A stretch of 64,000 bases of DNA from Avena insularis (Eukaryota > Streptophyta > Magnoliopsida > Poales > Poaceae), in contig CM042689.1 in assembly GCA_023614405.1 (NCBI GenBank), positions 328,700,305 to 328,764,304 of the forward strand, given 5' to 3'. Every line of letters starts with the position of its first letter. The first letter of the stretch is position 1. Below, piece by piece: positions 43,132 through 52,699 of this stretch. The notes beneath the pieces were generated by a model. The model ran no database searches. It was not told the origin of the DNA and worked only from the letters and a program-made list of their open reading frames with translations. The translations under genes and the position numbers were made by a program.

Positions 43132-43639
43132 CTCTCTCTTTCTCAATTTTTTCGAAGTCAACTCTCAGATCTAGATCTGAGCGGGCCCGACGAGGAACAG
43201 CAGATCGAATCGGGGTGACGGCCTGGAGAGCGGAGGAGGGCCGGCAGGGCTGGCAGGTGGCCGGCAGGTGGTGGGTGTCCGACCGACAGGGCCCTGACGG
43301 TGGAGGAGGGCCGAGGTGGGTGGCGGCGAGCCTGCTGGTAGGAAGGCGGTGACGGTAGGTTGTGGAGGCCGGCGACAGCAGAGGCGATGGCGGCCCGTAA
43401 CGGCATGGCGGCGGGAAAGCAGTGAGCGGCAATGGGCGTAGACGGCCTTGGGCGGCGAGCCTGTTGGCTGGCGGCGGCGAGACTGCTGGACGGAGAACGA
43501 GACATGCGGCGGCGGTTGGTGAGCAGATGGCCGGAGAGATGGACGGAGACGGCGGCAACCGGCGGCGGCGACGTCGGAAAACCGACGATGACAGGGACGG
43601 TGGCGGCTGTGACGATGTTGCAGAAAAATGGTCTAACTA
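43132..43639 (-). other. GC-rich untranslated leader of the Copia element
   Basis: Rich in GGCGGCG, with GGCGGCGAGCCTG twice (near 43323 and 43453). The many overlapping frames on both strands have low-complexity Pro/Arg/Ala content and no domain. Confidence 0.5.
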
Positions 43640-43651
43640 GCTTTGATATCA
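43640..43651 (-). other. Primer binding site of the Copia element
   Basis: On the - strand TGATATCAAAGC immediately follows the 5' LTR. It differs at two G-to-A positions from TGGTATCAGAGC, the complement of the initiator tRNA-Met 3' end used by most Copia elements. Confidence 0.85.
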
Positions 43652-44156
43652 TGTCAGGAATATGCAACATATATTCCTCTGGGAGCCAAAGGACACAATA
43701 TATAGTACATGTACATGCAAGGTTGGAAAAAGCATTAGGCGTAGGCGAGGCGTTTGGCCTTCGCCTAGTGCCTAGGCGGTGCTTAAGCGCCCTAGGCGTG
43801 GCCTAGGCGAGCATATAGTTTTTACCATGAAGGGTATATATGGGTTATTATATGTGATATACATTAATTTAGAGCATGTAAATGAGTAAACAACCAACGA
43901 CCGCCATTGGAATATGGCCCAGCTAGCTAAAAAGTGAAAAAAAATCATGATTTCTTGCTCGCTAAGAAAATTTATTAGTTACCCTGCCTAGACCTCCGCT
44001 TATGCTCTAGGCGAGGCGTTTGTCTACCGCCTAGTGCCTAAGCGTGCTTAAGCGTTGCCTAGGCGCCGCCTAATCCAACAGTGGGTATAGGTGCAAATAT
44101 GCAGGAAGCCCCTAACATATGGGGAAACTACAATATACAAATACATACATCTCACA
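43652..44156 (-). repeat. 5' LTR of the Copia element, interrupted
   Basis: 43652-43713 plus 44088-44156 together make 131 bp and align with 25806-25937. A 371-bp insertion with a 3-bp duplication lies between. The + strand 3' flank is AACAT, matching the other end. Confidence 0.93.
43714..44084. mobile_element. MITE-like insertion in the Copia 5' LTR
   Basis: 371 bp flanked by GTA on both sides (43711-43713, 44085-44087), exactly interrupting the LTR. Its two ends are inverted and full of CTAGGCG/CGCCTAG motifs (TTAGGCGTAGGCGAGGCG at the left, GCCTAGGCGCCGCCTAATCC at the right) around an AT-rich middle. The outer ends (CATGCAAGGTTGG / CCAACAGTGG) share GTTGG. The superfamily is uncertain; 3-bp duplications fit PIF/Harbinger or CACTA. 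Confidence 0.75.
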
Positions 44157-44344
44157 AACATCAGCTCGTGCACATGCCCGAAGACGAGAAACACCACGGT
44201 CACCCCCCAACCGGCCGTGCTGCCAAGACGCGTGCGCACGATGGGCACCGACAGGTTCCATCGCCATCCCCAGGAGTCCCGCAGTGACTCGTGTTGGAAT
44301 AAAAACCACAAGAGTAGCACAGGATCATGCATGGTAGCATCCAA
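44157..44344 (-). pseudogene. Wax-synthase-like (MBOAT) pseudogene, 5' part
   Basis: - strand codons read SLRDSWGWRWNLSVP, then GWGVTVVFLVFGHVHELMF, where the conserved FWGRRWN and the MBOAT active-site histidine (GxxHE) of plant wax synthases are recognisable. The frame leads straight to the AACAT target site, beyond which the match continues at 25805. Upstream of about 44300 no more of the protein was recognised, so most of the N-terminal membrane region is missing. Confidence 0.75.
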
Positions 44345-46091
44345 TACACACTACATAGACAAAGACTAGTAGATCTTTAAAGGGGGCTAGAGTAGATGAT
44401 GATGCCATGGTTGTTTGGGTGATGCCATGGCTGTAGTTGATGGAGATGGACTGGTGTGTGAATCCCCTCAGGCGTCCAGCGGCACTCCCCAGGCACGACA
44501 CACCTGTTGCTTCTGCGCAAGTCTGCGATCGGTGCAGGCGTGTGGATGTTGGGGAGCAGCGTGGCTAGATGAATCGGGTGAGATCACCAGCCGCATAGCC
44601 CCCTTTATATTTCCGCACACAACAAGGGGCCATGAACCATAAGTTGGTTGGTGATGCCCCCGATCAAGGTGTTTCTGTTTATGTACGAGGAGGCCAGAAC
44701 ATTAGTCTGTGGGCCCTCCCTTTATCCTAAGGTTTTAGATCTATATTAGATAGTTTGGACTCTGTCTTCATATCTTGTTTAAACCTGACCGGTCTACCAA
44801 CATTTTTCCCCTTGATCGTTAGGTTTAACTTTATTTTCCATTCTTCATAGGAATAATACACGAAAGTGAGGTGTTACAATAGTCAATGAAATGTTGTCGA
44901 TCTCAACACTCATAGCATACCAACCTATTTTCAAATGGATAACATTTTACTTGCTGGGAGTGGTTCTTACAGTGGTTCCTTTATTCCAGAATCATAAGTC
45001 TTCTAGTAATCCCATGCCGGCAACATGCTCACAAAAATGTTGGGGGTGGTAAGCCTTTCGTTAGAGGATCCACGAGTAGTACTAGTATGCTTAATGATGA
45101 TTCCAATTTTGAAGCATATTTACCTTATATTTTTGCACAAGTAGAGTAGGATTTTTGGCATTTTACTATGTTCACGCACATCTTTTATCTTTGTTTCAAC
45201 ATGATCCCGAATTATTAAATATTTTGTGAATATATCAATTAGGACTATCATGTTATGCAGTAATATGATATTTCTAGGTGATAAATGTTATTTAAATGAT
45301 TTTTCCACGCACCTGAGAGAAGAGAGGAAGCGAAGAAAGGCTACAGAGGGTTTAACGACCTGTGGTATGGGCGGAGCTTACTCGTACCGTCCACCTGTAA
45401 CACCTGTTAGCATGCCCGCCTCATCAAATACTCTCATCACGCGCAGACGGATCTAAGATCCTACATTCACAGAAATTTCTAGCCTTGAAACACCATGCTA
45501 GAGAGGGATCTGGAGGAGTAACTAGGAGAAGGGCTAATCCTTGCTCCTTCATAGATCATCAGAGGACATCACATCATCCCCTTCATCATCAACCACTGTA
45601 TCTCCATCTCCATCACCATTATCATTCCCTTCTTCCATATATTAGATCTTGTTATAATTCCAAATACAATTGTGGTTTGCACTAGATTTATATTTACACT
45701 TTCATCCATCCATATGAATATGATGATGTTGTTGATTGCTTCCATGTATGAGTAGTTTTCTGTGTTATTGGGGAGATGGAGAAACCCTAGCATTATTATG
45801 AAATGAAATAAAGATGATATATACTTTGGTCCATGATCCATTGGTCTATGATATTGTTTTAGATCTCTCTCTCTAGATGGTATGTGAAGTCGGCCACATA
45901 TCATTTGCCTTCGGGATTAAAGAGAGGGAGATACCCTTGGGACGTGTATGGGAGTATGTTTAGTGTTATTTTTGTAACTACAAGCATTGTCTTATAACCT
46001 GCACGTCTAAAGGGGAATTAAGAGAGATTTACTAAGCTTATTACGATATCCATAGGGAAACCCTTGATTGTGGTGGTCCGTACGGGTGATT
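44345..46091. other. Unassigned, probable old repeat debris
   Basis: No protein family recognised on either strand. A few GC-richer bits (44400-44640, 45290-45460) alternate with AT-rich DNA. The short ORFs have no domain. Confidence 0.4.
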
Positions 46092-46160
46092 TGTGAGATC
46101 CAAGCACATAACTTAATAGGATTGATAGGATACTCATACCAACAAGTTGCAACTTCTTTC

Positions 46161-46240
46161 CGGAAGCTCATTTGAAAAGAACTCTAAGGTTAAGTGTGCT
46201 TGGCCTAGAGCAATTCTAGGATGGGTGACCAACCGGGAAG
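46161..46240 (+). other. 5S-rRNA-derived segment in a TRIM LTR
   Basis: GGTTAAGTGTGCTTGG and TAGGATGGGTGACC match the internal promoter half of plant 5S rRNA (boxes A to C), with many differences elsewhere. It is not a 5S gene: the 5' part is diverged, and it sits in an LTR next to a PBS. Confidence 0.8.
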
Positions 46241-46410
46241 TGGATACCAGGTGCACATGAGTGAGGACAAAGTGCGTAGAAAAAACTAGTGTTGGTCTGT
46301 GGGGTTAGTCTAGAGATCCTATTAAGCTACCAAAAGTGTCAGCCGCTGGTCCAGAGAGGCCAAGGTGTTACAAGTGGTATCAGAGCCGATCCTTGCGGTT
46401 AAAACGGGTG

Positions 46411-46614
46411 TGTGCGGATCAGTGGTGGGACATGTGGAGCATGCCACGTGTGGCCCGGAGTGGACACGGCATGGCACATGTGCCAACACTGGACGCACAT
46501 ACGCGTGTCGTGTGTGCGGGTCAGTGGCGGGACATGTGGATCATGGTGCGTGTGGCCCGGAGTGGACACGGCATGGCACATGTGCCAGCACTGGATACAC
46601 ATATGCGTGCCAAG
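46411..46614 (+). repeat. 102-bp tandem repeat, two copies
   Basis: Copies start TGTGCGGATCAGTGGTGGGA (46411) and TGTGCGGGTCAGTGGCGGGA (46513) and share GGCCCGGAGTGGACACGGCA. Each contains CATGTGCC/GGCACATG-type palindromes. The open frames across it are a product of the repeat. Confidence 0.9.
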
Positions 46615-46689
46615 AGGGAACGTTCCTGGGGTGTGCTTGATCGATGCCTACATGATTGCTCTCAGGCATCGCAATGGTTATTTAGAGAT

Positions 46690-47701
46690 CAAGGGCGGAG
46701 CTCCCAGTAGGGCAAGGTAGGACAGCCGCCCTACCTTGATTTTTGGAAAAAACCTTTAGATGCGTATGTTATTTCTGAACATTTTGAGTGGTTATACGCT
46801 GAAAACGGACTTCGTATGAGAAAGTTATGATTATTTTAGTAAATACTGCGTAAAATTGATTCTGAAGTGAAATAAGGACTATGTGTAGTCTAGTTTTAAA
46901 CTAAACTTTTCTCTCTACAATTGCTAATTCTCAATCTAATCAAAATCAACTCTAAACAATGTCCTAGATGAGGTATCTAATGAGGTCATGAGAGTATTTT
47001 GGCCGCCTTATGGCATGTGGCCAAAACCAACTCTTATTATGTGACGGTTTATGTTTTATGTTTGTACTTTGGCTTACTATTGGTAAAAATTTCTAATGCA
47101 TGCTTTCTCAATTAGAGAAATGATGGTTTAGAACCCTCCTAAAGATGTGAATTCGCGCAAAAAATAAGATCACAATCCTAAGTATGGACGAAATGATAAC
47201 AAAAATGAGTGAAAAGTCATTAAAAACGAGAATATACTAGGTCACTATTGATTTTTTCGGCGTGTGGCCACCTTCTATTTTTCAATAAAATCTATTACAA
47301 CTGATTTTGACCATCGATTTGATGAGTTTTCGTTAGAGTTTCTTTGTTTTGCCTTGCCTGAAATGAACCATTTTATAGGTTCAACGCGAATAAGATTTCT
47401 CGGATTACAGAGATTTATCATGGGGATTTATATTATCATGAGCATGAACTTATATAAGATAACCTTGAGATATTCTTTATTCATATACAGAGAATTAAAG
47501 ACTTCAGAGATTATCTTAATATTTGAATGATACATTATGCTTCATATCGTTTATCGCCTTGTTAAGCTGGTATTGCTTTTACTGGTAGAAACAACAATAG
47601 TTGAAAGGGATTTCTCGATGACAAATATCATCAAGACCGAGTTGATATTTACTTTTTTTTGGAGTTTGCCCTACCTTGATTTTTTTCGTCCTCCGCCGCT
47701 G
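46690..47701 (+). mobile_element. hAT DNA transposon, degenerate
   Basis: Ends CAAGGGCGGAGC and GCTCCGCC-type (CCTCCGCCGCTG) are inverted, of the CAGGGGCGGAGC kind common in plant hAT elements, with an inner inverted block CCCTACCTTGATTTTT near each end. A perfect 8-bp target duplication TTAGAGAT flanks it (46682-46689, 47702-47709). The + strand at about 47540-47640 encodes YRLVKLVLLLLVETTIVERD, like the C-terminal dimerisation region of TTF-type hAT transposases. Only about 1 kb remains, so it is an internally deleted, inactive copy. Confidence 0.88.
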
Positions 47702-47777
47702 TTAGAGATGACCTTAATACCTAATTCAAGAAGCGACTGCTCACGAGTCTTGTAGTGAACATCTTATTATGGGGCTC
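47702..47777. other. Short flank between hAT element and Athila-type element
   Basis: After the duplicated TTAGAGAT, 68 bases of unassigned DNA lead to GGCTC, the target duplication of the next element. The DNA originally continued into 58033. Confidence 0.6.
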
Positions 47778-49323
47778 TGATGCGCGCACCCAGTGTTGTC
47801 ATGGGACGCTTCATTGGAAACCCCAAGAGCAAGGTCTGATGAAGCACAACAGCAAGTTTCCCTCAGTAGAGACCAAGGATATCGAACCAGAAGGAGGAAG
47901 GAAACGTCTCAAAGGTGTTGCAAGCAACATGGAAACCTGCACAACACAAACTCAAGACTTTGGCGCAACGAATCAGTGAGGTTGTCAAGCTCACCGGTTT
48001 GCTGTAACAAAGGATTAACTGTATGGTGTGGAAGGTGATGATGGTTTGCATCAAGTAAACAGGTAACAGTGGAAGATGTATCAATGGTAAAGATTAGACC
48101 GGGGTCCGTAGTTCACTAGAGGTGCTCTCCTTAGATAAACAACATGGCATGAAGGGTAAAAAATTATAGCAGGGCAATTGACAGGAACTGAGCAAGGCAT
48201 AACAATGCAATACCAGACAAAAAGATCCTATGAGATTCGATTAGGCAATACAACAATATACATAGACCGCCATCCAACTGCATCTATGACTAGTAGTCCA
48301 CCTTCAGGTTATCATCCGAACCCCCTCCAGTATTAAGTTGCAAGCAATAGACAACTGCTTTAAGCAAAGTGTGTAAGGTAAACAATCCACTTGTTCCATG
48401 AACAAGAGACCGTTGTTTTCTCCCTAGTAGCAACAACACATCTACAACCGAAGATATTTCTGTCACTTCCCTTGGAAACTAGAGGCATGAACCCACTATC
48501 GAGCATAAATACCCCGTCTTGGAGTCACTAGCAACTACTTGGCCAAGATAGCTACTAACAACAGAGAGCATGCAAGATCACAAACAACACAGACATGATA
48601 GTATCAATAAGACAAAACCATTAATCAATCTGACATAGTAATCTCAATATCCATGGGATCCCCGCAAACACAACATGCATGATTACAAATAGATTAGATC
48701 TTGATCATGAACCGAGCTCACAAGATCTATACATGAAAGCACAAGGAGGAGATACAACCATCTAGACACTACATGGACCCGTAGTCCAAGGTGGAACTAC
48801 TTACACTTCTTAACGGAGGAGAAGGCCTCCGGGATGATCTCCCCTCCGACAGGGTGTCGGGAAGAACTTCAGATCCCCCCGATCTAGGGACGATGGTGGC
48901 GGCGGCTACAGACGGTTTTGTGGAATATTGATTGGGTGCCTAGGGCTTCTGCATCGGGGGATTCTTATAGGCGAGGAGCCGAGGCTGGGAGGTGGCTAGA
49001 GGGCCCACACCCTGCCCAGGCGCGGGCCCACCCTGGCCGCGCCTAGGGGGTGTGGCAGCCCTGGCTCGCCTCTCTGTCTCTCCTCTGGATTTCGTGTCGC
49101 CCACGGTAAAATATTGACTTTGGCTTTTGTCCCGTCCAATTCCGAGAATATTGTTTTTCTGCCAAAAACAGAAGAAAACAGGTAACTGGCACTGTGGCAA
49201 CTTGTTAATAGGTTAGCTCCAGAAAAGATATAAAAACACCTCAAAGTGTAGACAAGGCAAAGCAAAGTAGATACTACACAAGCATGGAACATAAAAAATT
49301 ATAGATATGTTTTCGATGTATCA
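47778..49323 (-). repeat. 3' LTR of the - strand Athila-type element
   Basis: 1546 bp, highly similar to 56468-58027 and also to 61745-63264. On the + strand it begins TGATGCGCGCACCC and ends GATGTATCA, with the PPT complement AGCATCCCCAAG directly after. Confidence 0.95.
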
Positions 49324-52033
49324 AGCATCCCCAAGATTAACTCCTGCTTGTCCTCGAGTAGGTAAGTGATAAAAAGAATAATTTTTTAGGTGACATGCAC
49401 CATCAAAACCAAGATCAAACCATTTGCAAGCATTGAAAGCTGGGATCAAAGAACTCTAAACATGTGCATGAAAGATGGTGTTATAACAATAAGACAAAGT
49501 AATTATGCATGCAACATGAAAGGCTACAAACAAAGATCATGAATAACATGCATTGAAAAACGTTTGTTTGTTTCACATGCAGGAAACATGGCATAGTGGC
49601 AATCAGCTTGTCCCTCATAGAGTAGCAAATAGATGCATAGGACACCTTCAAAGTTCATAAGAGTGACTAGATACAAGTAGCACAAGAACAAGCAATATCA
49701 CAATATGCATCAATCAATAAGTTTTGGGACACTGCACATAGAACTAAGAATGACAACTATGCTCTCTTAATGGTGCCTAAGGGTAGAAGGTGGAGACTCA
49801 ATATAATAGTGGAATAAAGGCCCTTCATTAAAATGAAGCAGGGATTTCAAGTTTCAAAAAGAGCTTCCAAAAATTATGGTACTTGTTAGCTTTCAGCCCT
49901 CATTGCCCCTATCATAAGCATCTTGAAGTGATTAAGGTTAAAGTGAACAAACTATGGAGTATATGCTTGACAAAGTATAAGTTGGCAATCTCATGTCGCT
50001 TGAATACGAGGGCCACACCTCATGCTACTCAACTTCAGTCACCTGTAAGTTCTTGTCATAGTAAGTACATGCGTATCATAGAGAACCGCCAACAGGGTAC
50101 CCCTTGCACATGGTACAGGAGCTATCCCATAACCAAAATGACAAGCCAAGCAGACAATGAGAATCTCAGCGATCCTTTTATTTACTATGTGCATAGCTTT
50201 TTATTGAGGATGCTTCACAGATATCTCATTATTGTGATGCTGCAAGTTTCCACCATGATTAGGCATGGCTTAGGCTAGCGGACCAGGCGTTTCTCTAACA
50301 CAAAATACATAACTCCATGGACTTACAAGCTCCCTCTTTATTTCACACTGGTGACATCCATAGACAAAAGAGCATGATATCAAATGAGTACAAAGTACAA
50401 GTGCAATGTTGAAAACGTTCCCCATGACAACATGGTTCTGCTAATTCCAACATATAAGTGCAAGCATATACAACATATATGACACAATGGTTCAAGTTTA
50501 TTAGGGGCAAAGAATATAAAGTGTGCCATCAAGTTTGTGAGGGCTTTAATCACTAAGTTTTCACATAACAAAATAGTTTTTAATTGGAAGATAGCTGAAA
50601 ACAAGAATATACTTGGAATGGTGTAACACACCATGCATAGGAATTTATAGTGGACACTTTGGAATAACTTGGTTTCTTGGGAGTTGGAAGCATGAGTAGA
50701 ACTTACTCATACAAGTGGAGGCTAGCAAAAGACTGGGAGCAACCAACTAAGAGAGCAATAATGGCCATAATCATGCAGAGCGACAAAACATTACTAATCA
50801 AAGCAAAGAGTGGTACTACAAGTCAAGGACTAAATGATCATAGAGGCCATGGTGACTTTTCATAGTCATAACATGGTGTGAGCATGTGCCAAGTCAACCC
50901 AAACAAAGCATCAAAGGAGAATACCACGGTACTATGCTTTTGCATGCTAAAACAACGCATAATTTCTTTAAGGCACACTAAGCAATCCCAATCATTTGGA
51001 ACAAGACATACTACAACAATAATCACTAAGCATAAGGTCAAAACAACACCTAGCATGTCATGCTAAAGTCTAAGTCACGGTCAATGCAAGCTCCTCTTGC
51101 ACTTCCAAGCAAGAACTTTCTACTCCTTTCCAACACCAATTGACTTATTTGAAACAACACAGCGAGAACAGGGGTCCAAAATAATTTGTTCAAGCAAAAT
51201 AAAAAACTAAGCAAATCAAACCAAAACTAAGACGCTCCAAGAACAACACAATAGTGCATGAAACAATAAAAACGAAGTGTCTAGACATACCTGAGCTTTT
51301 TATTGATGAAGAAGGGGATGCCTTGGGCATCCCCAAGCTTTGACGCTTATACCTCTTGGATATTTCTTGGGGTGAAACCATGGTGTCATCCCCAAGCTTG
51401 AGCTTGTGTCCATTCTTTATCTCATTTCATCATTCTCTCTCTACACCTGAATTTTTTCCCTTCATACAAAACTTCAAACAATCTTCATTAGCAACATTAG
51501 TGTATTCAAAAGATAATAGACCTTTGAGATAAGCTTTGGAACAGCAATACTTTTCACTAAAATCACAAGATACTGTATTAACCCCTTAAAAAAGATCAAT
51601 TCCCCAAAATAGATCTCAAAAAGGAATCAATAAGAAGCTAATGCAAATAATGGCAGAAATCTGTCAAAACAGACCAACAGGTAGAAACCGATTTTTTCGA
51701 AAATCTTCTGTTGCTTAAATCAAAAAGTGTTGATCTAACGAAAGTTAGCTAACATACTGGGGATTTATTCGTAAATTTTCAACTCAATCTGACTTACAGA
51801 GACTCCTCACGAATTTTTATGGTGGAGGATAGAAATCTGTCTCAAGACAACAACTCCCCAAATCGTACTTCCCTCTCATTAGAGGTCATTCTTGGCACAA
51901 AAAGCAAACAAAAAAGATAAGGAGAGGTCATTACCGCAGTAATAACTTCCAAGACTCAAGTAAACTCTTGGGTTATCTCCCAACAAGTACTTTTCTTTAA
52001 CGCATTTAAGTTAGGCACAAGAAGAAAGAAATC
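49324..52033 (-). other. 3' non-coding part of the - strand Athila-type element
   Basis: About 2.7 kb with no recognisable protein domain on either strand. The first 740 bases match 63265-64000, so this is shared family sequence and not random debris. Confidence 0.7.
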
Positions 52034-52699
52034 AAGTATTTTCAAATGAAGAAGCATTAACTCTCTTGTTCTTTCCTTTCTTACCTTTCTTCTTCTCTTT
52101 AGGGAAAATATGATTGCTTATTGGAGGAGCAAAATGTATAATGCCTTTTCCCACATCTATTATTTCTCCAAGGTGTTTAGTAGGGATCTTCCAAGTGTAA
52201 TATGTCCTTTGCCTACACATTCAATAACAAGATAATCAGTAGACACCATTTTCCCTGAGACTTTTGTAAAGACACCTTCAGCTATTCCAATGGGTAATAA
52301 AGTGGCATTATTAGTAAGAGAGATTTACTCTCCTCCTTTATAAAGTTCCCAAAGACTCAAAGATTCATAAATATCTTTAGGCATAAGGCAAAATTCAGAC
52401 ATGATATCACATCAGGCATCAAAAAGTGTAGTATTTATAAAGACTTTGATTGTAGGAAACCACTTTGAAGGCTCAGAATTTATTGGAACATAATCATGGT
52501 ATGCCCAAAGTGTGTGATAGCAACTATTCATAGAAGAAATACTGGACTCAAGAGTGTTCAACCTGGCAAAAATATCTATGAAAGAGGAATCAGACTTGCC
52601 AGCAGTATTATAAATTATAATCAATTTCTTTATGGCATCAAAAGCTTCATCCTTAGTACATAGCAAGAAATCTTTCTCAGCCACATCATCCAAAGCATA
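52034..52699 (-). pseudogene. gag C-terminal and protease-like part, - strand Athila-type element
   Basis: - strand codons LDDVAEKDFLLCTKDEAFDA lead to YHTLWAYHDYVPINSEPSKW, then FDA*CDIMSEFCLMPKDIYESL, with a TGA (52412 side) that looks like a CGA-to-TGA change. Downstream frames include VIECVGKGHI, HLGEIIDVGKGIIHF and a lysine-rich end (KEKKKGKKGKNKR). CDI in this position corresponds to the protease Asp of Athila-type elements. It continues the gag frame broken by the insertion at 52700. Confidence 0.75.

Larger units (their letters stand above)
25806..44156 (-). mobile_element. Ty1/Copia LTR retrotransposon (- strand), host of the second Gypsy element
   Basis: LTRs of about 131-132 bp (25806-25937 and 43652-44156, the latter enlarged by a 371-bp insertion) start TG and end CA. 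A perfect 5-bp target duplication AACAT lies at 25801-25805 and 44157-44161. Without nested DNA the element is about 5.15 kb. On the - strand the order is PBS, gag with a CCHC knuckle, protease, integrase, reverse transcriptase and RNase H, the Copia order. The Gypsy element at 26509-39327 separates RT from RNase H. Stops, frameshifts and a lost integrase aspartate make it inactive. Confidence 0.95.
46092..46689 (+). mobile_element. Cassandra-like TRIM, 5' LTR and part of interior
   Basis: An LTR-like unit (46092-46372) starts TGTGAGATCC and ends GGTGTTACA, followed by an initiator-Met PBS, TGGTATCAGAGCC, at 46375-46387. The unit contains a 5S-rRNA-like stretch, the defining feature of Cassandra elements. 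The interior has a 102-bp tandem repeat. A hAT element interrupts it at 46690, and no 3' LTR was found beyond 47709, so the copy is truncated. Confidence 0.75.

Noticed and set aside
43061..43670. Long ORFs in the Copia leader
   Set aside because: GC-rich simple-sequence frames on both strands, outside the gag start at 43131 and without homology I recognise.
46161..46240. 5S rRNA gene
   Set aside because: Only the 3' two-thirds is similar, with many changes, and it lies inside an LTR-like unit followed by a PBS.
46336..46720. Overlapping ORFs of 91-124 codons
   Set aside because: They follow the 102-bp tandem repeat in several frames on both strands, as expected from a repeat without stops.
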